The position numbers and the translations under genes were made by a program. Shown one piece after another: positions 34,268-42,300 of a stretch of 64,000 nt of DNA. The first letter of the stretch is position 1. Each line of letters begins with the position of its first letter. A model generated the notes under the pieces. That model made no database searches. It saw only the letters and a list, made by a program, of their open reading frames with translations, and was not told the origin of the DNA. The stretch lies in NCBI RefSeq assembly GCF_001315015.1, contig NZ_CP012915.1, forward strand, positions 1,653,501-1,717,500. Reading direction: 5' to 3'. The DNA is from Azospirillum brasilense. Its GTDB lineage: Bacteria; Pseudomonadota; Alphaproteobacteria; Azospirillales; Azospirillaceae.

Positions 34268-34576
34268 GATCCACTCCTGCTTATGGGTGAAGCTTGCGTC
34301 TCCGCCCTTCCCAACAGGACACCGGCATGGCCGTTGCGCCAGCCCCGTACCGTAGCCCCTTGCCGACAGCGGCCCGGCTGCACACATCACGGCGTCATAA
34401 TCGCGTATAAAGTTGACCCCGACGGTCAGGCAATCCTTGACCGCGCCGCGGCACTTCCGTAGGGACTCGCGCGGTGGACCATGCCGGACATTGCCGGTAT
34501 GAAGCCGGCACCCGACCATCAAGCACCCCGCCCCGGCAGCGCTCCTCGCGCACCGGCGGCCCGAACGGAGAGCGTC

Positions 34577-36658
34577 ATGCTCAACGAAGCCACGCCCACC
34601 GTCGCCGTTCCGGCGGCGCGGGACATCTTCTCCCTCCCCCGGCACCGGACGGAGGCCCGGCGGCCGGCGCCCTTCCTGCCGATGACGCGGGCGGAGATGG
34701 ACCGGCTGGGTTGGGATAGCTGCGACATCGTGGTGGTGACGGGCGACGCCTATGTGGACCACCCGAGCTTCGGCATGGCGATCATCGGGCGGCTGCTGGA
34801 GGCGCAGGGCTTCCGCGTCGGCATCATCGCCCAGCCGGACTGGAGCAGCGCGGAGCCGTTCAAGGCACTGGGCAAGCCGAACCTGTTCTTCGGGGTGACC
34901 GGCGGCAACATGGACTCGATGGTGAACCACTACACCTCGGACCGCCGCCTGCGTCACAACGACAGCTACACCCCCAACGACGAGGGCGGCAAGCGGCCCG
35001 ACCGCGCGGTGATCGTCTACAGCCAGCGCTGCCGCGAAGCCTACAAGGACGTGCCCATCGTGCTCGGCGGCATCGAGGCGAGCCTCCGCCGCATCGCCCA
35101 GTACGACCATTGGAGCGAGAAGGTCCGCCGCTCCGTCCTGGTGGATTCCAAGGCGGACATCCTGTGCTACGGCAACGCCGAGCGGGCGATCATCGACGTC
35201 GCCCACCGCATCGCCGCCGGGGAGAAGGCGCGGGAGATCGACGACATCCGCGGCACCTCCATCGTCCGCAGCCGCGTGCCGGACGGCTGGACCGTCCTCG
35301 ACAGCAGCAGCATCGACGAGCTGACCCCCGCCGCCCCGCGCGCCGCCGGGGCCGACCGCACCGTGGTCCGCCTGCCCTCCTTCGAACAGGTCAGCGCCGA
35401 CAAGGTGCTCTACGCCCACGCGTCGCGCGTGCTGCACCAGGAGAGCAACCCCGGCAACGCACGCGCGCTGGTGCAGCGGCACGGCGACCGCGAGGTCTGG
35501 CTGACCACCCCGCCGATCCCGCTGACCACGGCGGAGATGGACGGGGTCTACGGCCTGCCCTACGCCCGCGCCCCGCACCCGGCCTACGGCGACGCGCGCA
35601 TCCCGGCCTGGGAGATGATCCGCTTCTCGGTGAACATCATGCGCGGCTGCTTCGGCGGCTGTTCCTTCTGCTCCATCACCGAGCATGAGGGCCGCATCAT
35701 CCAGAGCCGGTCGGAGGGGTCGATCCTCAAGGAGGTCGAGGAGATCCGCGACAAGGTGAAGGGCTTCACCGGGGTCATCTCCGATATGGGCGGGCCGACC
35801 GCCAACATGTACCGCATGGCCTGCAAGGACCCGGAGATCGAGAAGGTCTGCCGCCGCCCGTCCTGCGTCTTCCCGGACATCTGCAAGAACCTGAACACCG
35901 ACCACAGCGACCTGATCCAGCTCTATCGCAAGGCGCGCGCCATTCCCGGCGTGAAGAAGATCAACATCGCCTCGGGCCTGCGCTACGACCTCGCCGTCCG
36001 CAGCCCGGAGTATGTGAAGGAGCTGGTGACCCACCATGTCGGCGGTTACCTGAAGATCGCGCCGGAGCACACGGAGCCCGGCCCGCTGTCCAAGATGATG
36101 AAGCCGGGCATCGGCACCTACGACCGCTTCAAGGAGATGTTCGAGAAGGCGGCCAAGGCGGCGGGCAAGAAGCTCTACCTGATCCCCTACTTCATCGCCG
36201 CCCACCCCGGCACCAGCGACGAGGACATGATGAACCTCGCTTTGTGGCTGAAGCGGAACGGGTTCAAGGCCGATCAGGTGCAGACCTACCTGCCCTCCCC
36301 CATGGCGCTCGCCACGGCGATGTACCACAGCGACCGCAACCCGCTGCGCCCGATCCGCCGCGAGGGCTCGGAGACGGTGTTCTCCGCCAAAGGGCTGAAG
36401 CAGCGCCGCCTGCACAAGGCCTTCCTGCGCTACCACGACCCGGAGAACTGGCCGGTTCTGCGCGACGCGCTGAAGGCGATGGGCCGCAGCGACCTGATCG
36501 GACCGGGCGAGCACCAGCTGGTGCCGGCTTGGCAGACGACGGGCGGAATCGGCAAGGCGGAGAAGCCGAAGCCGGGCAAGACCTTCTACACCCAGCAGGC
36601 CGGCAAGGGCCGCCGGGCGCCGGCCAAGGCCGGCAAGCCGACGGGACGGGTGCGATAG
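34577..36658 (+). CDS. YgiQ-family radical SAM protein
   Basis: 693 residues from ATG 34577 (GGAG before); the frame is open from 34481 but that part lacks a site. The N-terminal domain (about 40-230) begins FLPMTRAEMDRLGWDSCDIVVVTGDAYVDHPSFG, typical of YgiQ. The radical SAM core has MRGCFGGCSFC, the CX3CX2C cluster, at about 358, followed by GRIIQSRSEGSILKE. The C-terminal DUF3362-type part ends in a Lys-rich tail. Members bind [4Fe-4S] and SAM; the reaction is not known. It stands alone, with a repeat after the stop. Confidence 0.9.
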   Translation: MLNEATPTVAVPAARDIFSLPRHRTEARRPAPFLPMTRAEMDRLGWDSCDIVVVTGDAYVDHPSFGMAIIGRLLEAQGFRVGIIAQPDWSSAEPFKALGKPNLFFGVTGGNMDSMVNHYTSDRRLRHNDSYTPNDEGGKRPDRAVIVYSQRCREAYKDVPIVLGGIEASLRRIAQYDHWSEKVRRSVLVDSKADILCYGNAERAIIDVAHRIAAGEKAREIDDIRGTSIVRSRVPDGWTVLDSSSIDELTPAAPRAAGADRTVVRLPSFEQVSADKVLYAHASRVLHQESNPGNARALVQRHGDREVWLTTPPIPLTTAEMDGVYGLPYARAPHPAYGDARIPAWEMIRFSVNIMRGCFGGCSFCSITEHEGRIIQSRSEGSILKEVEEIRDKVKGFTGVISDMGGPTANMYRMACKDPEIEKVCRRPSCVFPDICKNLNTDHSDLIQLYRKARAIPGVKKINIASGLRYDLAVRSPEYVKELVTHHVGGYLKIAPEHTEPGPLSKMMKPGIGTYDRFKEMFEKAAKAAGKKLYLIPYFIAAHPGTSDEDMMNLALWLKRNGFKADQVQTYLPSPMALATAMYHSDRNPLRPIRREGSETVFSAKGLKQRRLHKAFLRYHDPENWPVLRDALKAMGRSDLIGPGEHQLVPAWQTTGGIGKAEKPKPGKTFYTQQAGKGRRAPAKAGKPTGRVR

Positions 36659-36776
36659 CCCTCTCCCCTCCGGGGAGAGGGTGGCCCGCAGGGCCGGTGA
36701 GGGGGATGCGCGTGTGCCGGACGTGACGTCACGCGCATCCCCCTCACCCTAACCCTCTCCCCGGAGGGGAGAGGGA
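36659..36776. repeat. Dispersed palindromic repeat, family B
   Basis: CCCTCTCCCCTCCGGGGAG, GGTGGCCCGCAGGGCCGGTG, AGGGGGATGCGCGTG and the mirror CACGCGCATCCCCCTCACCC, CCCTCTCCCCGGAGGGGAG. A CGTGACGTCACG palindrome is at the centre. It forms a nearly perfect long hairpin and may terminate both converging genes. Confidence 0.8.
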
Positions 36777-36784
36777 ACAAGACC

Positions 36785-37411
36785 TCAGCAGTCGTTGAGC
36801 GCCCGGATGCGCTCGATCAAGGCCAGTCCGTCGCGCTCGGCCAACGCGACCTCGGCGGCGCCGTCGCAGGCGCGGCCGCTCACATGGACATAGTGGTAGC
36901 GCACGCGCACGGCGTCCCGCCCGGCGGCCTCCGCGGCCAGCAGGCGGATGGGAACGCTCATGTTGCCGTAGAAGCGGCTCATCGACGCGATGTCGTAGGC
37001 CCCGCTGCCCCGCTTCTCGGGGACGACGTAGGTGTTGGCCCGCGCGGCGTCGGCTTGCCCCAAGGCCTCGTAGAAAGCGCGCACCGCCGCGACCCGGTCG
37101 GTCGGTTGGGGGCGGTGCGTCGGCGGGGTGAATTGGGCCGGGTCAGCGCTCGGAGCCGTCTGCGGGATGGGCGCAGGGTTGGCTACGGGCTGACCCGGCC
37201 GGACCACCGCGGCGGCCGGGGACGGCTGCGGTGGAACGGGGATCGGCTGGGGAGGGGACAACTCCACCGCCGGAAAAGGATTGGGCTGCGGCACGAGCCG
37301 CAGAGGACCTTGGGTGGCTGTTTGGGGGGCCGTCTGCGCCACGGCGGCGCCGGCCAACAGGCACGAGCCCACCGCCGCCGCGAGTCCCAGACGCCTCACA
37401 CGGTCGCCCAT
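36785..37411 (-). CDS. Secreted protein with Pro-rich linker
   Basis: 208 residues from ATG 37411 with AGGAGAG 6 nt before. A signal peptide (GLAAAVGSCLLAGAAVAQ) is followed by a Pro/Ala/Gln-rich linker of about 80 residues. The last 100 residues (VAAVRAFYEALGQADAARANTYVVPEKRG, YVHVSGRACDGAAEVAL) look like an NTF2/SnoaL-type fold with a possible Cys pair near the end. It is likely periplasmic or surface-linked. No family assigned. Confidence 0.6.
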   Translation of the reverse strand: MGDRVRRLGLAAAVGSCLLAGAAVAQTAPQTATQGPLRLVPQPNPFPAVELSPPQPIPVPPQPSPAAAVVRPGQPVANPAPIPQTAPSADPAQFTPPTHRPQPTDRVAAVRAFYEALGQADAARANTYVVPEKRGSGAYDIASMSRFYGNMSVPIRLLAAEAAGRDAVRVRYHYVHVSGRACDGAAEVALAERDGLALIERIRALNDC

Positions 37412-37525
37412 CGCACTCTCCTGTCGAAAAGCGTCAAATCCATAGCAAATCCCCGTTTGCCGGAGGATTGTCCGGAACGGTCCTCTGGCTTGCATTCCGG
37501 CAGGGCGGGCTCTAGCGTGACCGGC

Positions 37526-38320
37526 ATGACCGATGCACAGACCACCCCGATCCGCCGGCTCGCCGCCCCGCAGGCCGTTCTTCTGGAACAGCCGAGGCAC
37601 GGCGTCCCGCAAACCAGCGAGATGCTGTTCGGTGAAACATGTACGCCGCTCGACCGGGATGGCGACTGGGTGAAGGTGGAAAACCGCACCGACGGCCATG
37701 TCGGCTGGCTTCCCCCCGGCACGGACCTGACGGAACCGGTCGCCCCGACTCACCGCGTGTCCGGGCGCGTGGCGAATTTGCACCCGGCGCCCACCCACAA
37801 GGCGGTGCCCGTGGCGGCGCTGAGCTTCGGCAGCCTCGTGACCGTAGCGGAAAAGGCCGACAGCGGCTGGGTCCGGCTCGACAACGGGCTGTGGACGTTC
37901 GGCAAGCAGCTGGAGCCGGTCGCCGTGCCGCTGGACCGCGTTCCGGTGGAGACGGCGCTGCGCTTCCTGGAAACCCCCTATGTCTGGGGCGGGCGGAGCG
38001 CCTTCGGCATCGACTGCTCCGGCCTCGTCCAGGTGGCGCTGCGCGCGGCGGGGATCACCACCCACCACAGCAGCGGGATGCAGCGCAACGACGACCGGCT
38101 GGGGCCGATGCTGTCCCAAGATGGTTTTGGGCCGGACGGGCAGGGGATCGACTACCGCCGCGGCGACATCGTGTTCTTCCCCGGCCATGTCGGGATCATG
38201 CTGGACGGCGCCACGCTGCTGCACGCCACCGTCTTCACCATGTCAGTCGTGACCGAGCCCCTGGCCGACGTGGCCGCCCGCGCTGAAGGCATCACCGGCG
38301 TGCGCCGCCCGCTCATCTAG
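37526..38320 (+). CDS. NlpC/P60 peptidoglycan hydrolase with SH3-like domains
   Basis: 264 residues. Two N-terminal SH3b-like segments (about 10-70 and 75-130; VKVENRTDGHVGWLPP, VRLDNGLWTF) bind the wall. The catalytic domain has FGIDCSGLVQVAL (Cys164), FFPGHVGIML (His221) and LLHATV (His233), the Cys-His-His triad that cleaves gamma-D-Glu-diamino acid links. Family members of this layout can be cytoplasmic recyclers or exported; no clear signal peptide is seen here. Its 3' end overlaps the convergent cobA gene by 78 nt. Confidence 0.9.
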   Translation: MTDAQTTPIRRLAAPQAVLLEQPRHGVPQTSEMLFGETCTPLDRDGDWVKVENRTDGHVGWLPPGTDLTEPVAPTHRVSGRVANLHPAPTHKAVPVAALSFGSLVTVAEKADSGWVRLDNGLWTFGKQLEPVAVPLDRVPVETALRFLETPYVWGGRSAFGIDCSGLVQVALRAAGITTHHSSGMQRNDDRLGPMLSQDGFGPDGQGIDYRRGDIVFFPGHVGIMLDGATLLHATVFTMSVVTEPLADVAARAEGITGVRRPLI

Positions 38321-39175
38321 CGCCCAGCCGATCAGGAGCAGCGTCGGGCCGTCGCCCGCCGCCACGCCACGCTCGGCCATGGCGCCCAGAGTCGTGCGAT
38401 GGTGGCGTTCGTCGGGACGGCAGCCGTTCTCCACCGCCAGCACCGGCGTGTCGGGGGACAGGCCGCCGGCGGTCAGGCCGCGCCCGACGCGGCGGGCGGC
38501 CTCGCGGCCCATGTAGATCGCCAGCGTGCCCTTCGGGTCGGCCAGCCGCGCCCAGTCCGGCTCGGTCGCGTCACCCTCACGGGCGTGGGCGGTGACGAAG
38601 GTAACGGCGCGCGACACGCCGCGCTTGGTCAACGACAGCCCGGCGCTGGACGCGCAGCCGAGCGCCGCGGTGATGCCGGGGATCACCGACACGCTGATTC
38701 CGACACGCTCCAGATGCTCGATCTCCTCGCCGGCCCGGCCGAAGATCATCGGGTCGCCGCCCTTCAGCCGGACGATGCGCCGCCCGCTGCGGGCCTGTTC
38801 CTCGATCAGGGCGTTGATGGCTTCCTGCGAGTGGGAGTGCCTGCCCGACCGCTTGCCGACGCAGATCAGTTCCACCCTCGGCTGCGCCAGGGCGAGGATG
38901 CCCGGCCCAACGAGATGGTCGTAGAGGATCACCTCGGCTTGCGAAATCGCCCTCGCCGCCGCGACGGTCAGCAGGTCGGGGTCCCCCGGCCCGGCGCCGA
39001 CCAGCGTGACATGGGGCGTCCGCTTGCCCGCCTCCGGGATGGCGCGGGCGACGCGGTGGGTCGTGCGCGGACGCAATGCCGAACCCAGCGCCGCGCGCAG
39101 GGCGACGATGAAGTTGAAACGCTTGCCCCCGGACCGGGAGACGAGACCGTCAAGCCACATGGCTGCGCTGGGCAT
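38243..39175 (-). CDS. cobA: Uroporphyrinogen-III C-methyltransferase
   Basis: 310 residues from ATG 39175 (AAGGAG 10 nt before); an ATG at 39160 is possible. After a 45-residue leader the SUMT domain runs VTLVGAGPGDPDLLTVAAARA, LICVGKRSGRHSHSQ, VRLKGGDPMIFGRAGEE and VSVIPGITAALG. Two SAM-dependent methylations give precorrin-2, from which sirohaem is made for NirB. The start lies inside the end of nasA, so it is the last gene of the nirB-nirD-nasA-cobA operon and translationally coupled. Confidence 0.94.
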   Translation of the reverse strand: MPSAAMWLDGLVSRSGGKRFNFIVALRAALGSALRPRTTHRVARAIPEAGKRTPHVTLVGAGPGDPDLLTVAAARAISQAEVILYDHLVGPGILALAQPRVELICVGKRSGRHSHSQEAINALIEEQARSGRRIVRLKGGDPMIFGRAGEEIEHLERVGISVSVIPGITAALGCASSAGLSLTKRGVSRAVTFVTAHAREGDATEPDWARLADPKGTLAIYMGREAARRVGRGLTAGGLSPDTPVLAVENGCRPDERHHRTTLGAMAERGVAAGDGPTLLLIGWALDERAAHAGDAFSAGGHVGQGLGHD

Positions 39176-41945
39176 CGGCAAGGATCTCCTTGAGTTCGGG
39201 AAGGCAGGAGCCGCAGTTGGTCCCGGCCCGCAGGGCCGCTCCGACCTCCTGGACCGTGGTCAGGCCTTGGCTTTGGATGGCGGCGATCAGGCGGTTGACG
39301 CCGACGCCGAAGCAGGAACAGACCGTCCGCCCCTCGTCGGCCATGGGAACCGGCGACCGACCGGAGAGCAGGGCACGGCGGGCGGCACCGTCCAGCGTCT
39401 CCGCCGACAGCAGGTCGACCAGCCAGGCGCGGCTTGGCAGGCCGCCGGAGGTAGACAGGAACAGACAGGCCTCCAGCCGGTCGTGGGTCACCCAGGCGCG
39501 GCGCAGCACGCCGCAGGCCGCGTCGCTGTAATCGACCGTCGCCCCGGCGAAGCCGAACGCCAGCGCCTCCGGAGCGGGCAGGGCGTCCTCGCCGGCCAGC
39601 TCGATCAGGTGGCCGCCGGGGACGGCGCGGCGGGACCAATAGCCGCCATGGGCAGGCTCCACGGGCTCGCGGGCGATCAGGAATCCGGTCCAGGCGGCGG
39701 GGTAGGGGGCGACCGTCACCGGCATACGCTTCAGGTCGGGCTGGCCGGATACGGGGTCCACGGCCAGATCGTCCACCAGTCGCCCGACGACGCAGGAGGC
39801 GGTGAAGCGGTCGGTCCAGTGCATGGGCAGGAAGGCCTCCCCCGCCCGCTGCGCCTCGGTCACGCGCAGCCGGGCCAGCGCCGTGCCGACGGGGGTGGAC
39901 AGGCTGACCAGGGCGCCGTCCGTCAGGCCGCGCGCCGCCGCGTCCTGCGGGTGGAGGTCCAGGCAGGGTTCCGGCGCGTGGGCGGAGAGGCGCGGCGACA
40001 GGCCGGTGCGCGTCATGGTGTGCCACTGGTCGCGCAGGCGGCCGGTGTTCAACATCAGCGAACCCGGCTCCAGAAAGCGGGGCGGGGGGCGGGAGGTGAC
40101 GGGGACGAAGCGCGCCCGCCCGTCGTCGGTGAAGAAGCGCCCGTCGGTGTAGAGACGGCGCGTCGGACCCTCGCCGACCCGCCGCGGCCAGGGGGCGGGA
40201 GCGAGCGTTTCAAATTCAGCGTCGGACAGCCCGGCGAGGCCGCCGATGTCGAAGGCGCGTGTGCCGTCGTTCTCGAAGGCGGAGAGGGCGGCATGCTCGC
40301 AGAAAACGGCGGCGGGCGTCTCGAAGGGGAAGGCGGCGGTGAAGCCCATCGCGCGGGCAACCTGGGTGACGATCCACCAGTCGGGCCGCGCCTCGCCTGC
40401 CAGGGGACGGAAGGACCGCTGGCGGGAGATCGTGCGGTCGGAGTTGGTGACGGTGCCGTCCTTCTCGCTCCAGCCCGCGGCGGGCAGGCGGATGTGGGCC
40501 AGCCGTGCCGTGTCGGTGTCGGCAATGCAGTCGGAGACAATGACCGTCTCGCAGTTTGCCAGCGCGCGGCGGACGCGGGCGGCGTCGGGCATGCTGACCG
40601 CCGGGTTGGTCGCCATGACCCAGACGGCGCGCACCGTGCCCTCCTCCACCGCGTGGAACAGGTCGACCGCCTTCAGGCCGGGCTTGTCCGCCACGCGCGG
40701 CGCGTTCCAGAAGCGGCGCAGCCGGTCCACCGACTCCGGCTCGAACCCCATATGCGCGGCGAGCTGGTTGGCGAGCCCGCCGACCTCGCGCCCGCCCATG
40801 GCGTTGGGCTGGCCGGTGACCGAGAAGGGCCCCATCCCCGGCGCGCCGATCCGCCCGGTCAGGAAATGGACGTTCAGGATGGCGTTGACCGTGTCCGTCC
40901 CCTGCGAGGATTGGTTCACCCCCTGGGAGTAAATGGTGACGGTGCGGCGGACCGTTGCGACTTCAGCGTAGAAGGCCTCGATGTCGGCCAGCGGCAGACC
41001 GCAGCGGGCGGCGACATGGGCGGGGGAGGGGGCGTCGGCGCGGGCGGCCTCCAGCGCCTTGGCCAGACCGGCGGTGTGCTCCGCGACGAAACGGGCGTCG
41101 AGCAACCCGTTGTCGGCGAGATGGACGAGCAGCCCGTTGAACAGCAGGGCGTCGGTGCCGGGCCGGATGGGCAGGTGGCGGTCGGCCCCGTCCACCGCGG
41201 CGGTGCGGCGCGGGTCGATGGCTATAATGCGGGTGCCGCGCGCCTGCTTGGCCGCCAGCAGCCGCTGGTTCAGGATCGGGTGGCACCAGGCGAGGTTGGA
41301 GCCGACCAGCAGGACCAGATCGGCTTCCTCCAGGTCCTCGTAGGTCACCGGCACCGCGTCGGCCCCGAAGCCGCGCTTGTGGCCCGCCACGCTGGAGGCC
41401 ATGCAGAGGCGCGAATTGGTGTCGATGTTGGCGGTGCCGAGGAAGCCCTTCGCCAGCTTGTTGACGGCGTAATAGTCCTCGGTCAGCAACTGGCCGGAGA
41501 CGTAGAAGGCGACCGAGTCCGGCCCATGCTTCGCGATGGTGTCGGACAGGCGCGTTGCGACGGCGGCGATGGCCTCGTCCCAGGCGACGCGCCGCCCGTC
41601 CACCTGCGGGTGGAGCAGCCGCTCGCCGAGGCCCAGCGTATCGGGCAGGTTGGTGCCCTTGGAGCAGAGCTTCCCCCGGTTGGCCGGGTGATCGGGGTCG
41701 CCGGAGACGGAGACGCTGCCGTCGCTGGAGACGGAGGCCAGGACGCCGCAGCCGACGCCGCAATAGGGGCAGGTGGTGCGGACCGTTTCCTTTGCAAATT
41801 CCCTCTCCCCCCCGGGGAGAGGGGAGGGTAAGGGGGTTGCGCGTGGCGGTGCGTCCGGCAAAAGCGCAACCCCCTCACCCCAACCCTCTCCCCAGAGGGG
41901 AGAGGGGGAAGAAGGAGGGGGAGAGGGGCCTTCAGCGTCACCCAT
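39150..41945 (-). CDS. nasA: Assimilatory nitrate reductase catalytic subunit
   Basis: 931 residues from ATG 41945 (GGAGGG 7 nt before). Reduces nitrate to nitrite in the cytoplasm with molybdopterin and [4Fe-4S]. TTCPYCGVGCGVLASV holds the cluster cysteines, SRLCMASSV the Mo-site region. The C-terminal BFD-like domain, CSCFGVGVNRLIAAI and CGSCLPELKE, binds a [2Fe-2S] cluster. The first 45 or so residues (PSPPPSSPSPLWGEGWGEG and on) are read from a family B palindromic repeat lying between the start codon and the cluster motif, so homologues should begin near TVRTTCPYC. Overlaps nirD by 8 nt. An 18-nt iteron-like motif lies in the coding sequence at 40205. Confidence 0.95.
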   Translation of the reverse strand: MGDAEGPSPPPSSPSPLWGEGWGEGVALLPDAPPRATPLPSPLPGGEREFAKETVRTTCPYCGVGCGVLASVSSDGSVSVSGDPDHPANRGKLCSKGTNLPDTLGLGERLLHPQVDGRRVAWDEAIAAVATRLSDTIAKHGPDSVAFYVSGQLLTEDYYAVNKLAKGFLGTANIDTNSRLCMASSVAGHKRGFGADAVPVTYEDLEEADLVLLVGSNLAWCHPILNQRLLAAKQARGTRIIAIDPRRTAAVDGADRHLPIRPGTDALLFNGLLVHLADNGLLDARFVAEHTAGLAKALEAARADAPSPAHVAARCGLPLADIEAFYAEVATVRRTVTIYSQGVNQSSQGTDTVNAILNVHFLTGRIGAPGMGPFSVTGQPNAMGGREVGGLANQLAAHMGFEPESVDRLRRFWNAPRVADKPGLKAVDLFHAVEEGTVRAVWVMATNPAVSMPDAARVRRALANCETVIVSDCIADTDTARLAHIRLPAAGWSEKDGTVTNSDRTISRQRSFRPLAGEARPDWWIVTQVARAMGFTAAFPFETPAAVFCEHAALSAFENDGTRAFDIGGLAGLSDAEFETLAPAPWPRRVGEGPTRRLYTDGRFFTDDGRARFVPVTSRPPPRFLEPGSLMLNTGRLRDQWHTMTRTGLSPRLSAHAPEPCLDLHPQDAAARGLTDGALVSLSTPVGTALARLRVTEAQRAGEAFLPMHWTDRFTASCVVGRLVDDLAVDPVSGQPDLKRMPVTVAPYPAAWTGFLIAREPVEPAHGGYWSRRAVPGGHLIELAGEDALPAPEALAFGFAGATVDYSDAACGVLRRAWVTHDRLEACLFLSTSGGLPSRAWLVDLLSAETLDGAARRALLSGRSPVPMADEGRTVCSCFGVGVNRLIAAIQSQGLTTVQEVGAALRAGTNCGSCLPELKEILADAQRSHVA
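40205..40222 (+). other. Iteron-like motif inside nasA
   Basis: GCGTTTCAAATTCAGCGT, identical over 18 nt to the copy at 54263-54280 and close to those in the origin region. In the nasA frame it encodes AEFET. An 18-mer match is far beyond chance in 64 kb and protein constraint alone does not explain it. Confidence 0.6.
41803..41908. repeat. Family B repeat inside the 5' end of nasA
   Basis: CTCTCCCCCCCGGGGAGAGG, GTAAGGGGGTTGCGCGTG and the mirror CAACCCCCTCACCCCAACCC, TCTCCCCAGAGGGGAGAGG. It lies between the NasA start codon and its [4Fe-4S] motif, stays in frame, and adds a Pro/Gly-rich extension. Confidence 0.75.
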
Positions 41946-42294
41946 GGCCGCACCCTCCACGGCCCGGACGGAAGGCCGCCAGCCCGAGCTGCACCGCGCC
42001 GTCGACCACCCGCACCGGGCAATGGCCGGCGCAGCCCTCGTCCGGGCCGACCGCCTCGCCGCTGGCGAGGTCAATCACCCAGCTGTGCAGCGGGCAGGTC
42101 ACCCGCGCGCCGTGGACGATGCCCTGCGACAGCGGGCCGCCGGCGTGCGGGCAGCGGTCCTCCAGCGCGTAGACCTCGTCCGCCACGGTGCGGAACAGGG
42201 CGATGTCGCCGAAGTCGGTCCGCACCACGCGGGATCCCTGCCGGGGGATGTCCTCGACCGAGCCGACGGTGATCCAGGAAATGCTCTGATCCAT
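41938..42294 (-). CDS. nirD: Assimilatory nitrite reductase small subunit
   Basis: 118 residues, Rieske-fold partner of NirB. The ligands are present: CPHAGGPLSQG and CPLHSWVID (Cys-His and Cys-His), so a [2Fe-2S] cluster is possible, unlike E. coli-type NirD that lacks them. The tail GRGGCGHG is unusual. It lies 6 nt after nirB. Confidence 0.93.
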   Translation of the reverse strand: MDQSISWITVGSVEDIPRQGSRVVRTDFGDIALFRTVADEVYALEDRCPHAGGPLSQGIVHGARVTCPLHSWVIDLASGEAVGPDEGCAGHCPVRVVDGAVQLGLAAFRPGRGGCGHG

Positions 42295-42300
42295 GTCTCG

